DNA of 64,000 bases from Chitinilyticum litopenaei DSM 21440 (GCF_000428145.1 NZ_ATZJ01000014.1:17643-81642), one strand, 5' to 3'; positions 24,154 through 33,681 are shown, counted from the first letter of the stretch. Translations and numbers: made by a program. The notes: generated by a model from the letters alone, not told the origin.

Positions 24154-24765
24154 TCAGCACGGGCCCGGCCAGATCAGGCCCGGAGCCTGCCCGGCGGCAA
24201 GTCGCGCCCAGTCGAAATGCGGGCCGGGATCGCTCTTGCGGCCCGGCGCGACATCGCTGTGGCCGAGCACCGCGCGCAGGGGATGACGCTGGCGCAGCGC
24301 GGCCAGCAAACTGCCAAGTACGGCATACTGTATATCGCTAAAGCCAATGAAATCCGAGCCTTCCAGCTCGATACCCACCGAAAAGTCATTGCAGCCCGCG
24401 CGCCCTTCCCAGCTGGATGCGCCAGCATGCCAGGCACGCTGCGTGGTCGGCACGAACTGCAGCAAACGGCCGTCGCGGCGGATGAAGAAATGCGCGCTGA
24501 CGCGCAATTCCGCCAGCTGCGGGTAGGCGGGATGGGCGTTGCGGTCCAGCGTATTGGTGAACAGGCGCTCGACATCGTCGCCGCCAAAGGGCTTGCCCGG
24601 TGGCAGGTGGATGTTGTGGATCACCAGCAGCTCGACCGCGCAATCGGCCGGGCGGGCATTGCAGTTCGGGCTGGGCACGCGGCGGGCAGCGGTGCACCAG
24701 CCCTCGGCATCGATACAGAAATCAGCGAGGGTATCCACCTGCAAGCCAACAAGGGCATGAGTCAT
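24154..24765 (-). CDS. ampD: 1,6-anhydro-N-acetylmuramyl-L-alanine amidase
   Basis: 203-residue cytoplasmic amidase of the AmpD/Amidase_2 family; it recycles murein by removing peptide from anhydroMurNAc. Zinc-site residues are visible: histidine in LLVIHNIHLPPG (~48-59), histidine in RAWHAGASSWEG (~111-122), and the HSDVAPGRKSDPGPHFDW segment near residue 170. Start ATG 24765 overlaps the pilR stop (TGATG), so it is translationally coupled to pilR. Coupling of ampD to pilSR is recurrent in betaproteobacteria as far as I recall. In organisms with ampR it also affects beta-lactamase induction; none is seen here. Confidence 0.93.
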   Translation of the reverse strand: MTHALVGLQVDTLADFCIDAEGWCTAARRVPSPNCNARPADCAVELLVIHNIHLPPGKPFGGDDVERLFTNTLDRNAHPAYPQLAELRVSAHFFIRRDGRLLQFVPTTQRAWHAGASSWEGRAGCNDFSVGIELEGSDFIGFSDIQYAVLGSLLAALRQRHPLRAVLGHSDVAPGRKSDPGPHFDWARLAAGQAPGLIWPGPC

Positions 24766-26123
24766 CACGACATACCCAGCCTTTCCATGCGGTAACGCAG
24801 GCTACGGAAGGTGACGCCGAGGATTTTTGCCGCCTGTGTGCGATTGCCGCCGGTTTGCCCCAGCGCCTGCAGGATGGCGGCCTTCTCGGTGCGGTCCAGA
24901 TAATCCTGCAGCGGAAAGCAGCCGGCCAGGCCGCTGCCACCATGCTCCGGCTCGTCGCTGACGGTGAGCTGCAGGTCGTCCGCGCCGATCTGCGTGCCGT
25001 CGGACAGCGCCAGCGCGCGCTCCAGCACGTTTTCCAGTTCGCGCACATTGCCGGGAAAACCGTAGCTGCGCATGGCCTCGGCAGCCGTTGGCGTCAGCTC
25101 CGGCAAGGCGCTGCCGTTGCGCTCGGCGATGCGTGCGAGCACATGCCGGGCAATCGTGAGGATGTCGTCGCCCAGCTCGCGCAAGCTGGGCATGCGCACC
25201 TCGATGACGTTCAGGCGGTAATAGAGATCCTGACGGAACTTGCCGGCCTCGACGCAGCGCGCCAGATTCTGGTGCGTGGCCGAGATGATGCGCACATCGA
25301 CTTCTTCTTCCTGCGTGGCACCCACCTTGCGCACCTTGCGCTCCTGGATGGCGCGCAGGAGCTTGACCTGCATGGCCAGTGGCAGGTCAGCGACTTCATC
25401 GAGAAACAGGGTGCCGCCGTGCGCAGCCTGGAAAAAGCCGCTGCGGTCTTCATTGGCGCCGGTGAACGCGCCCTTGCGATAGCCGAAAAACTCGCTTTCC
25501 ATCAGGTTTTCCGGAATCGCCCCGCAGTTCACCGCGACAAAGGGCTTGTCGGCACGGCTGGAGCGCGCGTGAATCATGCGTGCCGCGCGCTCCTTGCCCG
25601 AGCCGGATTCACCGGTGATGTACACCGGCGCCTGGTTGCGCGCGAGCTTGTCGATCAGCTGGCGTACCTGCTGCATCGGCGGCGAGACACCGACCAGCAG
25701 GCTGTCGCCGGCGGCCTCGGGCGCGGCCTCGCTGGCTGCGGCATCCAGCTTGAGCGCGGAGCGCACCAGCGTGCGCAGCTGCTCGAGCGCGACCGGCTTG
25801 GCCAGATAATCGAAGGCGCCGTGCTTGAGGGCGGTAACGGCATTGTCGGTGCTGCCATAGGCGGTGATCACCGCGACCGGCGTGTCATGGCCGCTGGCCT
25901 GCACGGCGCGCAGCACGTCCAGGCCGTCGCCATCCTGCATGCGCATGTCGGTCAGGCACAGATCATAATGGTTGGCCGCCACCAGCTCGCGCGCGCCCTC
26001 GACGCCATAGGCCTTGTCGACCGCCAGGCCCATCTTGATCAGCGTCAGCTCCAGCAGGTCGGCCAGATCGCGCTCGTCATCCACCACCAGGATACGGCGC
26101 TCATTCCTCGTTCTTTTCTGCAT
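24765..26123 (-). CDS. pilR: PilR-type sigma54-dependent response regulator
   Basis: 452-residue NtrC-family regulator. Receiver domain ~10-120 (ILVVDDERDLADLLELTL, phosphorylated Asp in CLTDMRMQDG, Lys in YLAKPV). AAA+ domain ~150-385: Walker A GESGSGKERAA, sigma54 loop GAFTGA, Walker B GTLFLDEVADL, arginine finger region FRQDLYYRLN. C-terminal Fis-type HTH GNRTQAAKILGVTFRSLRYR. Paired with the overlapping pilS kinase, it is expected to switch on pilin (pilA) transcription. Start ATG 26123 lies 23 bp inside the end of pilS. Confidence 0.93.
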   Translation of the reverse strand: MQKRTRNERRILVVDDERDLADLLELTLIKMGLAVDKAYGVEGARELVAANHYDLCLTDMRMQDGDGLDVLRAVQASGHDTPVAVITAYGSTDNAVTALKHGAFDYLAKPVALEQLRTLVRSALKLDAAASEAAPEAAGDSLLVGVSPPMQQVRQLIDKLARNQAPVYITGESGSGKERAARMIHARSSRADKPFVAVNCGAIPENLMESEFFGYRKGAFTGANEDRSGFFQAAHGGTLFLDEVADLPLAMQVKLLRAIQERKVRKVGATQEEEVDVRIISATHQNLARCVEAGKFRQDLYYRLNVIEVRMPSLRELGDDILTIARHVLARIAERNGSALPELTPTAAEAMRSYGFPGNVRELENVLERALALSDGTQIGADDLQLTVSDEPEHGGSGLAGCFPLQDYLDRTEKAAILQALGQTGGNRTQAAKILGVTFRSLRYRMERLGMS

Positions 26124-27693
26124 CCACCACTCCGAACACGATCCGGAAACAGGCGCCACCCTCGACCGGAGTCAGATACTCCAGCGCAGCGCCATTGGCC
26201 GCACAGATTTCCCGTGCGATATAAAGGCCAAGGCCGGTGCCCTTGGCTTCGGTCGTGAAAAACGGCTCGAACAGCTGGTGCTGGGCATCGGCGGGCACGG
26301 CCGGGCCATCATTGCAGACATCCAGCACCACATAGCCATCCAGCTCGCCCAGCACGAAATACAGGCTGCCCTGCTGCTTGCCGCAATAGCGCCAGCCATT
26401 GCGCGTCAGGTTCCACAGCACCTGGTGCAGATGCCCCGGGTCAAAGCGCACCGTCGCCAGCGCCGCCCCGCCGACCGGCAACGCCACGGTGATGCCTTCC
26501 TGCTGGCGGAATTCCTCGATGAAGTCGGCCAGCCATTCACCAAGCTGCAGTTCGCGGCGCTGCACGCGATCCCGCCGGTTGAGCTCCAGCACGTCGGTGA
26601 CCATGCGATCCAGACGCAGCGCGTTTTCATTGATGATGCGGGTCAGGCGCGCCAGCAGCGGATCGTCGTGATGCTCTTCCTGCAGCAACTGGGCGGCATG
26701 GGTGATCGCCCCCAGCGGATTGCGGATTTCGTGCGCCAGATTGGCGGTCAGCCGCCCGAGCGCCGCCAGCTTCAGCTGCTGCGCCTCGCGGCGCAGGCGG
26801 TCCATGTCTTCGAGATAAATCAGCACATTGCCGCCGCGATTGGCGCCCAGCGCCAGAAAGCGCGGCCGCAGCGTCTTGCGCTGCCAGCTCAGCAGGCCGG
26901 GCTTGCCCCAGTCTTCATCGCGCCAGCGCGCCACCAGACCGGCCAGCGCCGGCGACCACTCTGCCAGCGGCATGCCCAGCTGTGGTGCCGGGCCGCCCAG
27001 GCGCACGATCTGCTCGTTGAACTGGTGGATGACGCCGTCACGATCCAGCACCAGCACGCCATCCGACACGTCCTGCAGGATGCGCTGGTTGAGCTGGCCC
27101 AGATTGGCCAGATCGATTTCGCGCCGTTCGGCCAGCGCCCGGTTTTCTTCGGCATAGCTGGCCAGCCGGTGCGACACCCAGGCCACGGCAAAACAGGCCA
27201 GGCACAGCAGCACCGGCGGCATGAAATCAACCGTGTAGGCCGGCGTTTCCAGCGTGCTGTGCACCGCTTCGCCCAGCAGCGCCAGCGTGGCCAGCGCGGC
27301 GTGAAAGAGCGTCATGCGGCTGCGGGCAATCAGCCCGGCGCCAGCCAGAAAGGGCAGCAGCAGCATGCCCAGCCCGCTGCGGATGCCGCCCATTTCGTGC
27401 ATCAGAAAGACAATGAACAGGATGTCGAGGCCGACCTGCAGTGTCAGCTGCGCCGAGAGCCTGGGCTTGCGCCAGACAATGCCGAAGAAAAACAGGCTGG
27501 CGGTCGTGGCATAGAGCATCAGCACCGGAATGATGATGCCCAGCTGCGCGCTGTCCGGTCCCTGGCGCCCGACCCGCAATTGCAGGCCGATGGCCAGGCC
27601 GAACACCACGAGCAGGCGAAAGCCGTTGAGCAGGCGCAGCGAACGCCAGCGGGCTTCGCTGGCGATCTGGGCTGGGTCCTGCTCAGCGTTCAC
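26101..27693 (-). CDS. pilS: PilS-type sensor histidine kinase
   Basis: 530-residue membrane kinase. Six hydrophobic helices fill about residues 20-185. A PAS domain follows (DVSDGVLVLDRDGVIHQFN). The HisKA box is LTANLAHEIRNPLGAITHAA with the phosphorylated His, and the HATPase_c boxes are LWNLTRNGWRY (N), CNDGPAV (G1) and GTGLGLYIA (G2). This layout is that of PilS, partner of PilR in type IV pilus control. I chose GTG 27693 (VNAEQDP), overlapping the rppH end by 11 bp; the frame also stays open further into rppH, so the start is not certain. Confidence 0.88.
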   Translation of the reverse strand: MNAEQDPAQIASEARWRSLRLLNGFRLLVVFGLAIGLQLRVGRQGPDSAQLGIIIPVLMLYATTASLFFFGIVWRKPRLSAQLTLQVGLDILFIVFLMHEMGGIRSGLGMLLLPFLAGAGLIARSRMTLFHAALATLALLGEAVHSTLETPAYTVDFMPPVLLCLACFAVAWVSHRLASYAEENRALAERREIDLANLGQLNQRILQDVSDGVLVLDRDGVIHQFNEQIVRLGGPAPQLGMPLAEWSPALAGLVARWRDEDWGKPGLLSWQRKTLRPRFLALGANRGGNVLIYLEDMDRLRREAQQLKLAALGRLTANLAHEIRNPLGAITHAAQLLQEEHHDDPLLARLTRIINENALRLDRMVTDVLELNRRDRVQRRELQLGEWLADFIEEFRQQEGITVALPVGGAALATVRFDPGHLHQVLWNLTRNGWRYCGKQQGSLYFVLGELDGYVVLDVCNDGPAVPADAQHQLFEPFFTTEAKGTGLGLYIAREICAANGAALEYLTPVEGGACFRIVFGVVDAEKNEE

Positions 27694-28192
27694 CGGGTTT
27701 ACCGCCTTGCTGGCGCGCCATTCCTTCGACAAAGCGGGCCAGCTCCGACAGCGCGGCCTCATAGACACCGCGCTTGAATTCGATCACCGAATCCAGCGGC
27801 AGCCAGTAGTCACTCCAGCGCCAGGCATCGAATTCCGGATGGCTGGTGCGGCGCAGGCAGACGTCGGAGTCACGCCCGGTGAGCCGCAGCAGAAACCAGA
27901 TCTGTTTCTGGCCGCGATAGGTGCCGCGCCATTCGCGGCGCACCCAGTTGGTGGGCACGTCATACTTCAACCAGTCGCGCGTGCGACCGAGAATCTGCAC
28001 ATGTTCCGGCAAGAGACCGACTTCCTCGGCCAGCTCGCGATACATGGCTTGCTCGGGCGTTTCGCCCTGCTTGATTCCACCCTGGGGAAACTGCCACGAG
28101 TGCTCGCGCACGCGCTTCCCCCAGAACACCATGTTCTGGCGGTTGAGTATGACAATGCCGACGTTCGGCCGATAGCCGTCACGATCGAGCAT
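27683..28192 (-). CDS. rppH: RNA pyrophosphohydrolase
   Basis: 169-residue Nudix hydrolase that removes pyrophosphate from mRNA 5' ends to trigger RNase E decay. It begins MLDRDGYRPNVGIVILN, the standard RppH N-terminus. It has WQFPQGGIKQGE followed by RELAEEVGL (the Nudix box, residues ~33-60) and the conserved RTRDWLKYDVP and YRGQKQIWFLL. Full length. First gene of the rppH-pilS-pilR-ampD run with short overlaps, which suggests one transcript. Confidence 0.95.
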   Translation of the reverse strand: MLDRDGYRPNVGIVILNRQNMVFWGKRVREHSWQFPQGGIKQGETPEQAMYRELAEEVGLLPEHVQILGRTRDWLKYDVPTNWVRREWRGTYRGQKQIWFLLRLTGRDSDVCLRRTSHPEFDAWRWSDYWLPLDSVIEFKRGVYEAALSELARFVEGMARQQGGKPGER

Positions 28193-28406
28193 GGTTACTT
28201 CCTGAATTCGTTGGTTACCCCGATTTTATGGCATGCCGCCACGCTTGGAAACCGTGACGGGACGATTAACAGGGGTTTGAAAAAGGCGGATTTTCGGCTG
28301 CCATCAGGCATCGGGAAAAGCCAGGCGCAAATCGCCACCTGCAAAATCAAGGACTTATTCTTGGGCTTGCGTACGTTTCCCCCGGCTTGGCCGTAAAAAA
28401 GGGGCC

Positions 28407-28431
28407 ACAGGCTGTTGTTCCAACAGCCTGT
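28407..28431 (-). terminator. Probable terminator of the ttcA/spermidine-synthase-like operon
   Basis: 11-bp stem ACAGGCTGTTG/CAACAGCCTGT with a 3-nt loop. On the minus strand GGCCCC and then TTTTTT follow. The U-run starts 6 bases after the stem, so it is weaker than ideal. It lies 20 bp after the stop codon at 28452. Confidence 0.65.
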
Positions 28432-28451
28432 TAAACCGGGCAGGACGCCGC

Positions 28452-29240
28452 TCAGATGAACAGGCGGCGGTCGTTGTGGGGGTTCATGCGCGCCAGATCG
28501 GTGACAAATTCGCCAAATTCCAGGCCGTACTGCTGCTGCAGCTTTTCCGCTCGCGCCGCCAGCTCGGCCCATTTCGGACTGTTCTGGCCCCGCTTGAAGG
28601 CAAAGGCAATCACATTGCCCTTCTGGCGTGCCGGCAGCAGCAGAATGCGCGCGTCGAACACCGCCGAAATCAGGTCGCAGTACTGGGCAAAGCGCTTGTC
28701 CGAACCCCACAGGTTCACCGCCAGCACGCCATCGTCGCGCAAGCGCTCGCTGCAGGCGCGGAAGAACTCCTCCGTGGCCAGTGGTGGCGCAATACCCGTG
28801 GCGCTATAGGCATCCATCACGATGAAGTCCATGGCCTCTGGCGGTATACCATACAGATGCGCCGCCCCGTCGGCGGCAATCACCTGCAGTCGCTCGTCAT
28901 CTTCCGGCAGGAAAAACATCGAACGCGCCACCGCGATCACCTGCGGATGCAGCTCGACCACGGTCTGGCGCGTGTCCGGCAGGTGTTCGTGCGCCCACTT
29001 GGCGATCGAGCCGCCCCCAAGGCCGATCAGCAGCATGTCGCGCGGCGGCTCGACAAACAGCAGGCTGCCGAATACACAACGCGAGTAGGCCAGCACCAGT
29101 TCGGTCGGATTGCTGATGCGCATCGCGCTTTGCGTGTCATCGCCGCCGAAATGCAGCTTGCGGATGCCCGCATCCTCGGAAATGTCGATGACGATATCGT
29201 CGGGCGAGCTTCTGGAAAAACGCTTGGAGCGAAACAGCAT
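28452..29240 (-). CDS. Spermidine-synthase-like methyltransferase-fold protein
   Basis: 262-residue protein of the spermine/spermidine synthase superfamily. It has the glycine-rich nucleotide loop MLLIGLGGGSIAKWAHE (~70-86), the acidic VVELHPQVI strand end and DFIVMDAYSATGIAPPL (~138-154), where true SpeE has its catalytic DxxD region. It lacks the full SpeE N-terminal domain, so it may not make spermidine. Start ATG 29240 overlaps the ttcA stop by one base (TGATG), so it is coupled to ttcA. The physiological role is unknown. Confidence 0.8.
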   Translation of the reverse strand: MLFRSKRFSRSSPDDIVIDISEDAGIRKLHFGGDDTQSAMRISNPTELVLAYSRCVFGSLLFVEPPRDMLLIGLGGGSIAKWAHEHLPDTRQTVVELHPQVIAVARSMFFLPEDDERLQVIAADGAAHLYGIPPEAMDFIVMDAYSATGIAPPLATEEFFRACSERLRDDGVLAVNLWGSDKRFAQYCDLISAVFDARILLLPARQKGNVIAFAFKRGQNSPKWAELAARAEKLQQQYGLEFGEFVTDLARMNPHNDRRLFI

Positions 29241-30181
29241 CACATCTCTCCGCAATCATTCAGCCCGGCGACCGGACGCGAGGCGAGGATGTTGATGCGG
29301 GAAGGATCACTGAAGCTTTCCTTGTCAAAGGCCTTGTCGCCATCCTCGCGCGCGACGCCATCGGCGCGGATGTTCACGAAATCGAACTGCTTGGGATCGG
29401 CCAGGTGCGAGGGCACGACATTGCACATCGCGGTGAACATGGTCTCCAGCCGGCCGGGGAAGCGCTTGTCCCAGTCGCGCAGCATGTCGCCGACCACCTG
29501 GCGTTGCAGGTTGGGCTGGCTGCCGCACAGATTGCACGGAATGATGGGGAATTGCTTGATCTCGGCGTAGCGCTCGATGTCCTTTTCGCGGCAGTAGGCC
29601 AGCGGGCGGATCACCACATGCTTGCCGTTGTCGCTCACCAGCTTGGGCGGCATGCCCTTCAGTTTGCCACCGTAAAACATGTTGAGCAGCAGCGTTTCCA
29701 GGATGTCGTCACGGTGATGACCCAGCGCAATCTTGGTCGCGCCCAGTTCTTCCGCCACACGGTACAAAATGCCGCGACGCAGGCGCGAGCACAGGCTGCA
29801 CGTCGTCTTGCCTTCCGGAATGATGGACTTGACGATGGAATAGGTGTCTTCCTCGACGATGCGGTATTCCACCCCGATGGACTGCAGATACTCGGGCAGG
29901 ATGTGCTCGGGAAAGCCCGGCTGCTTCTGATCAAGGTTGACCGCCACGATGGAGAAATCGATGGGCGCGGATTTCTGCAGATTCAGCAGGATGTCGAGCA
30001 GCGTGTAGCTGTCCTTGCCGCCCGACAGGCAGACCATGATGCGGTCGCCATCCTCGATCATGTTGAAGTCGTTGATCGCGTCGCCGACGCCGTGGCGCAG
30101 GCGCTTGGCGAGCTTGTTCAGGTTGTACTGGGCTTTCTTTTCCGGGTCGTTCATGACCTCGGCGGTCGTTTTGGCGTCCAT
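29240..30181 (-). CDS. ttcA: tRNA 2-thiocytidine(32) synthetase
   Basis: 313-residue TtcA, which thiolates cytidine 32 in certain tRNAs using ATP and an iron-sulfur cluster. PP-loop motif CLSGGKDSYTLLDIL at ~51-65. Two CxxC pairs, TTCSLC (~126-131) and PCNLCG (~217-222), bind the cluster. ALGHHRDDILETLLLNMFYGG, shown here only as a conserved region at ~153-173, is also family-typical. Start MDAKTTAE at 30181. It heads a two-gene operon with the spermidine-synthase-like gene. Confidence 0.95.
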   Translation of the reverse strand: MDAKTTAEVMNDPEKKAQYNLNKLAKRLRHGVGDAINDFNMIEDGDRIMVCLSGGKDSYTLLDILLNLQKSAPIDFSIVAVNLDQKQPGFPEHILPEYLQSIGVEYRIVEEDTYSIVKSIIPEGKTTCSLCSRLRRGILYRVAEELGATKIALGHHRDDILETLLLNMFYGGKLKGMPPKLVSDNGKHVVIRPLAYCREKDIERYAEIKQFPIIPCNLCGSQPNLQRQVVGDMLRDWDKRFPGRLETMFTAMCNVVPSHLADPKQFDFVNIRADGVAREDGDKAFDKESFSDPSRINILASRPVAGLNDCGEM

Positions 30182-30195
30182 GGGCTCTCAATGGA

Positions 30196-30231
30196 AACGG
30201 GGCGCAGCTCCAAAGAGAAGGGCGCCCCGTT
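30196..30231 (-). terminator. Terminator of the TPR-GAF histidine kinase gene
   Basis: 10-bp stem AACGGGGCGC/GCGCCCCGTT (minus strand) with a 16-nt loop, then TTCC. It lies 50 bp after the kinase stop and just before ttcA. Confidence 0.7.
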
Positions 30232-30282
30232 GTCAGCAGATCGTTGAATTGGCGGGGATTTTAGCGCAGCGAGGCGGCGCTG

Positions 30283-32712
30283 TCACGGCGCGGCCGTGCC
30301 CCCTGGCGCCACGCGCGGTAGCGAGAGCGTGAAACGGGTGAACTGGCCCGGCACGCTTTCGAGGCGCACATCGCCGCCGAGCGCGCCGGTTACAAAGTTG
30401 TACACCAGATAAAGCCCCAGCCCCGAGCCCCCCTGCCCCATGCGCGTGGTGAAGAAGGGGTCGAAGGCCCGCTTTTGCAGATGCACCGGAATGCCGTTGC
30501 CATTGTCGAGATACATCAACTCCACGCGCTCATCGGGCAGCGGGCGGGCGCTGATCAGTATCTGCCCTTCCGTGCGGCCGGCAAAGCCGTGCTGCAGGGT
30601 GTTGCTGAGCAGATGGGTCAGCACCTGCTCCAGCGGGCCGGGATAGCTGTCGAATTGCAGGCCAGGCGGAATCTGGCGCTCCAGCCGGCAGCCGGCATGC
30701 GCAAGCGCCACGCCCATGGTCGCCAGCACATCCTCGACCAGCTGGGCCAGATCGAAGGCGCGACGACGCTCGCTGGTGGTATCGACGGCCACCTGGCGAA
30801 ACCGCGCGATCAGCCCGGCGGCACGCTCGACATTGCCCCGGATCAGCGCGGAGCCGTCGCGGCACAAGGCGGCAAAGCGCTCGGCCTCGGTGCGGCGGGC
30901 GCGCCCCTCCTGGATCGCCGCCATGAAGGCGCCGGATTCATCCTGCAGTGTCGAAGCCATCGTCAGCAGGCCACCAAGCGGCGTGTTCAGCTCGTGGGCA
31001 ATGCCGGCCACCAGGCTGCCCAGCGAAGCCAGTTTTTCGGCCTGCACCAGCTTCTGCATGGCATGGCGCAGATCGGCATTGGCCTGCTCCAGTTCGCGCG
31101 TGCGGCTTTGCACACGTTCTTCCAGGGCCTGGTTGGCCTCCATCAGCCGCACGTTCAGCTGGTGGATTTCATTCTGGAAAACCTTGCGCTCGCGCGTGGC
31201 CAGCGCGCGCGCGGCAATATCGGCGAGCTGGCTGCCATGCACCAGCTCGTCGGGCGTCCAGTTGCGCTGCGTGCCGACATGCTCCAGCCACAGCAGGCCG
31301 GCCAGCCGCCCCGGCACGCGGATCGGGTAGGCCAGCAGCGAAGAAACGCCGGCCGCTTGCAGGTAGCGCGCGTGCAGCGACCAGGTCAGCGGATGATGGG
31401 CGCTGTCATGGGCAATGATGGCCTCGGGCTCGGCCAGCCAGTCGGCCAGCTGCGGCCATTCCTTGCCCGACCACATCTGCCCGTCGCCGGTGCGCCCCTC
31501 CAGCGCCAGATAGAGGCAGGCCGTGGAGACAGCCGACACGCTATCGTCGATCAGCAGGATTTGCGCACGGGCCACGGCAAGAATCGCACAGGACTGGCGG
31601 CAGATTTCACTGAAGGCGCGCGCCAGATTGCCACGGTCGATCACCGGATGGTTGGACAGCTCGACCAGCAGGCGCCCCGGGCTGGGCCGCAGGCCCGCCT
31701 TGTCCTCCAGCTCGCGCTGGCGCTCCGGCGCGGCCGCAGCCTGGATGCGCTCGGCAAGCTGAAAGCCGGCCTTCAGCTGGGCCAGCGCCACCGAATAGCC
31801 ACCGAGCAGCTCGGCATAGCGCGCGGCGGCCAGATGCTGGCGTTCGAGAATGTGGATAAAGCCGAAGGCCTCGCTGATCTGCGCCCCTTCCAGCACGGTG
31901 GCCAGCGCCTGCGGCAAATGCCCGGCCTGCGCCTGCAGCTCGGCGATGTCCGACAGCAGATTGGCCTCGCCCCAGCGGTAAGCCACCATGCGGGCCGTGG
32001 CAAGCCCGGCATACAGATGCACCTCGGCCTGATCAGGCTGGCCGGCCTGCATGGCCAGTTCGCCCAAGCGCTGATGCGCCTCGGCGGCGTAATCCCAGAA
32101 ATGGCCCTGATTGCACAACTGCAAGGCCTGCTCGAACTCGACGCCGGCCTCCGCCAGATCGCCAAGATGGATGAGGTTGACCCCCAGATTGATGCGTATC
32201 TTTGCTTCCAGCCAGGCATCGGGGGCCAGCCCGATGCGGCCCAGCGCCGCGCGGTGCAGTGCAACCGCCGAAGCATGGTCGCCCAGCGCGTCATAGACCT
32301 GCCCCAGCCCGACCTTGGCCAGCATCCACACCCGATCGGCGTCGGCGCTGGCCTCGCACAACTCCACCGCACGCGCCCAGAACTGGATGGCGGGACGATA
32401 CTCGCCACTGGTGTAATAGCCGCGCGCGATCTGTTCCAGCAGGCCGGCCTCCTTCACGAACAGGTGCTCGGCCTGCGCCACCTGCAGCGCCTCAAACAGC
32501 ACGTCGCGCGCTGCGGGCGCATGTCCCTGGTGATCCATGATCAGGCCGTAGCGCTCGGCCGCCAGCACATGCGCCAGCGGCGAGCGCTGCAGCCGGCTGG
32601 CCTCGATCAGCCGCACGCACGCCTGCCGCGCCCGTTCAAGGTCGCTGTGCAGGATGGCGTCGATCTCGGCCAGCGCCTGCTGTTCGGCGGAGGTCAGGGC
32701 GGAGGTACTCAT
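30283..32712 (-). CDS. Soluble TPR-GAF sensor histidine kinase
   Basis: 809-residue kinase with no membrane helix. Residues ~1-320 are tetratricopeptide-type helical repeats (e.g. GYYTSGEYRPAIQFWARAVE, GQVYDALGDHASAVALHRAA). A GAF-like domain follows at ~355-515 (AVARAQILLIDDSV, SSLLAYPIRVPGRLAGLLWL), then a coiled coil (ALEERVQSRTRELEQANADL). HisKA is ASLGSLVAGIAHELNTPLGG with the phosphorylated His; HATPase_c is LTHLLSNTLQHGF, DNGNGIP and GGSGLGLYLVYN. The order resembles PAS/GAF kinases that sense small molecules in the cytosol. No response regulator gene is adjacent. Start ATG 32712 (MSTSALTS) has a weak ribosome-binding site. Confidence 0.85.
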   Translation of the reverse strand: MSTSALTSAEQQALAEIDAILHSDLERARQACVRLIEASRLQRSPLAHVLAAERYGLIMDHQGHAPAARDVLFEALQVAQAEHLFVKEAGLLEQIARGYYTSGEYRPAIQFWARAVELCEASADADRVWMLAKVGLGQVYDALGDHASAVALHRAALGRIGLAPDAWLEAKIRINLGVNLIHLGDLAEAGVEFEQALQLCNQGHFWDYAAEAHQRLGELAMQAGQPDQAEVHLYAGLATARMVAYRWGEANLLSDIAELQAQAGHLPQALATVLEGAQISEAFGFIHILERQHLAAARYAELLGGYSVALAQLKAGFQLAERIQAAAAPERQRELEDKAGLRPSPGRLLVELSNHPVIDRGNLARAFSEICRQSCAILAVARAQILLIDDSVSAVSTACLYLALEGRTGDGQMWSGKEWPQLADWLAEPEAIIAHDSAHHPLTWSLHARYLQAAGVSSLLAYPIRVPGRLAGLLWLEHVGTQRNWTPDELVHGSQLADIAARALATRERKVFQNEIHQLNVRLMEANQALEERVQSRTRELEQANADLRHAMQKLVQAEKLASLGSLVAGIAHELNTPLGGLLTMASTLQDESGAFMAAIQEGRARRTEAERFAALCRDGSALIRGNVERAAGLIARFRQVAVDTTSERRRAFDLAQLVEDVLATMGVALAHAGCRLERQIPPGLQFDSYPGPLEQVLTHLLSNTLQHGFAGRTEGQILISARPLPDERVELMYLDNGNGIPVHLQKRAFDPFFTTRMGQGGSGLGLYLVYNFVTGALGGDVRLESVPGQFTRFTLSLPRVAPGGTAAP

Positions 32713-32781
32713 CGGCACGGCTCGGAAAAGCTTCTCCAAAGCATGGCACAAATCCGCCCGGGTCGCCCCGCGGGGCCGGAC

Positions 32782-33681
32782 TCAGCCGCCCACGCCAAGC
32801 CGCAGCAGGCGATGATCCGAACCCAACGCCGGGCCAATTCGCGCGTTCACACGCACGCCACGCGCCAGGACCCGATCCAGCGGCAGCAGGGCCGGCCAGC
32901 CCGGCGGCCCCCAGCTGGGCCAGCCGGCCGCGCCGGTTTCCTGCAGGCGGGCGCGCTGGCGAAAGCGCAGATAAACCGGCGAATACGGCGTGCTGTTGAA
33001 ATCGCCCAGCACCAGCACGGGCGCCGTTTCGGCGGCAATCTGCCCCGCCAGCCCGTCCAGCATGGCGTCGCGCCAGCCTGCCAGCTCGGCCCCCAGCGGC
33101 GGCGGGGGATGGATGCCATACACGACCAGACCGCTGGCCAGCTCGGCACACACATAGGGCAGCCAGCCCGGCAGACCGGCAACGGTTTTCACCGCGCAGT
33201 GACGCAAGGGCTGTTTCGCCAGCAGTGCGATGCCGAACGGGCTGTCGTCATGCCGCGCACAACCATGCGGCATGGCCGCTGCCAGCGGCTGCAGCGCCGC
33301 CTGCCAGCCGGCGTCAGCCTCGGTGAGCAAAAGCAGTTCCGGCCCTTCCCGCAGCAGGGCCTGCGCAGCCAATACCCTATCAGGGTTATTCACATAACCA
33401 TTGAAGGCAATAAGCTGCAGCGGCATACCCCTGGATACAACAGCATCAATCTTGCCCGGCTGCAGCGCCAGCAACAGCCAGCCCAGTTGGGCAAGCGCGG
33501 CCAGCAGCAAGGCCAGGCGTTCGGGCCAGTACCGCGCCAGTCCGAGTCCGGCCAGCGTCAGCAACAGATAAAGGGGCAGGAAATGGCTGAACAGCTCAAG
33601 CCGCCAGTCGAGCGCGGCAGCGAGGCCAGGCACGGTAGCCAGTGCGGCCAGCCAGGCCAGTGCGCGCAGCGAGTTGCGCAT
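32782..33681 (-). CDS. Membrane-anchored endonuclease/exonuclease/phosphatase (EEP) family protein
   Basis: 299 residues. The N-terminal ~75 residues hold about three hydrophobic helices (ALAWLAALATVPGLAAAL, FLPLYLLLTLAGLGLA, LALLLAALAQLGWLLLAL). The EEP fold follows, with LIAFNGYVNN, the acidic LLLLTEADAGW, VVYGIHPPPP, VLVLGDFNSTPYS (catalytic Asp-Asn) and the final GSDHRLLRL (Asp-His). The active-site set looks complete, so an outward-facing phosphodiesterase or nuclease is likely; the substrate is unknown. Start ATG 33681 overlaps the upstream stop (TGATG), indicating coupling. Confidence 0.82.
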   Translation of the reverse strand: MRNSLRALAWLAALATVPGLAAALDWRLELFSHFLPLYLLLTLAGLGLARYWPERLALLLAALAQLGWLLLALQPGKIDAVVSRGMPLQLIAFNGYVNNPDRVLAAQALLREGPELLLLTEADAGWQAALQPLAAAMPHGCARHDDSPFGIALLAKQPLRHCAVKTVAGLPGWLPYVCAELASGLVVYGIHPPPPLGAELAGWRDAMLDGLAGQIAAETAPVLVLGDFNSTPYSPVYLRFRQRARLQETGAAGWPSWGPPGWPALLPLDRVLARGVRVNARIGPALGSDHRLLRLGVGG

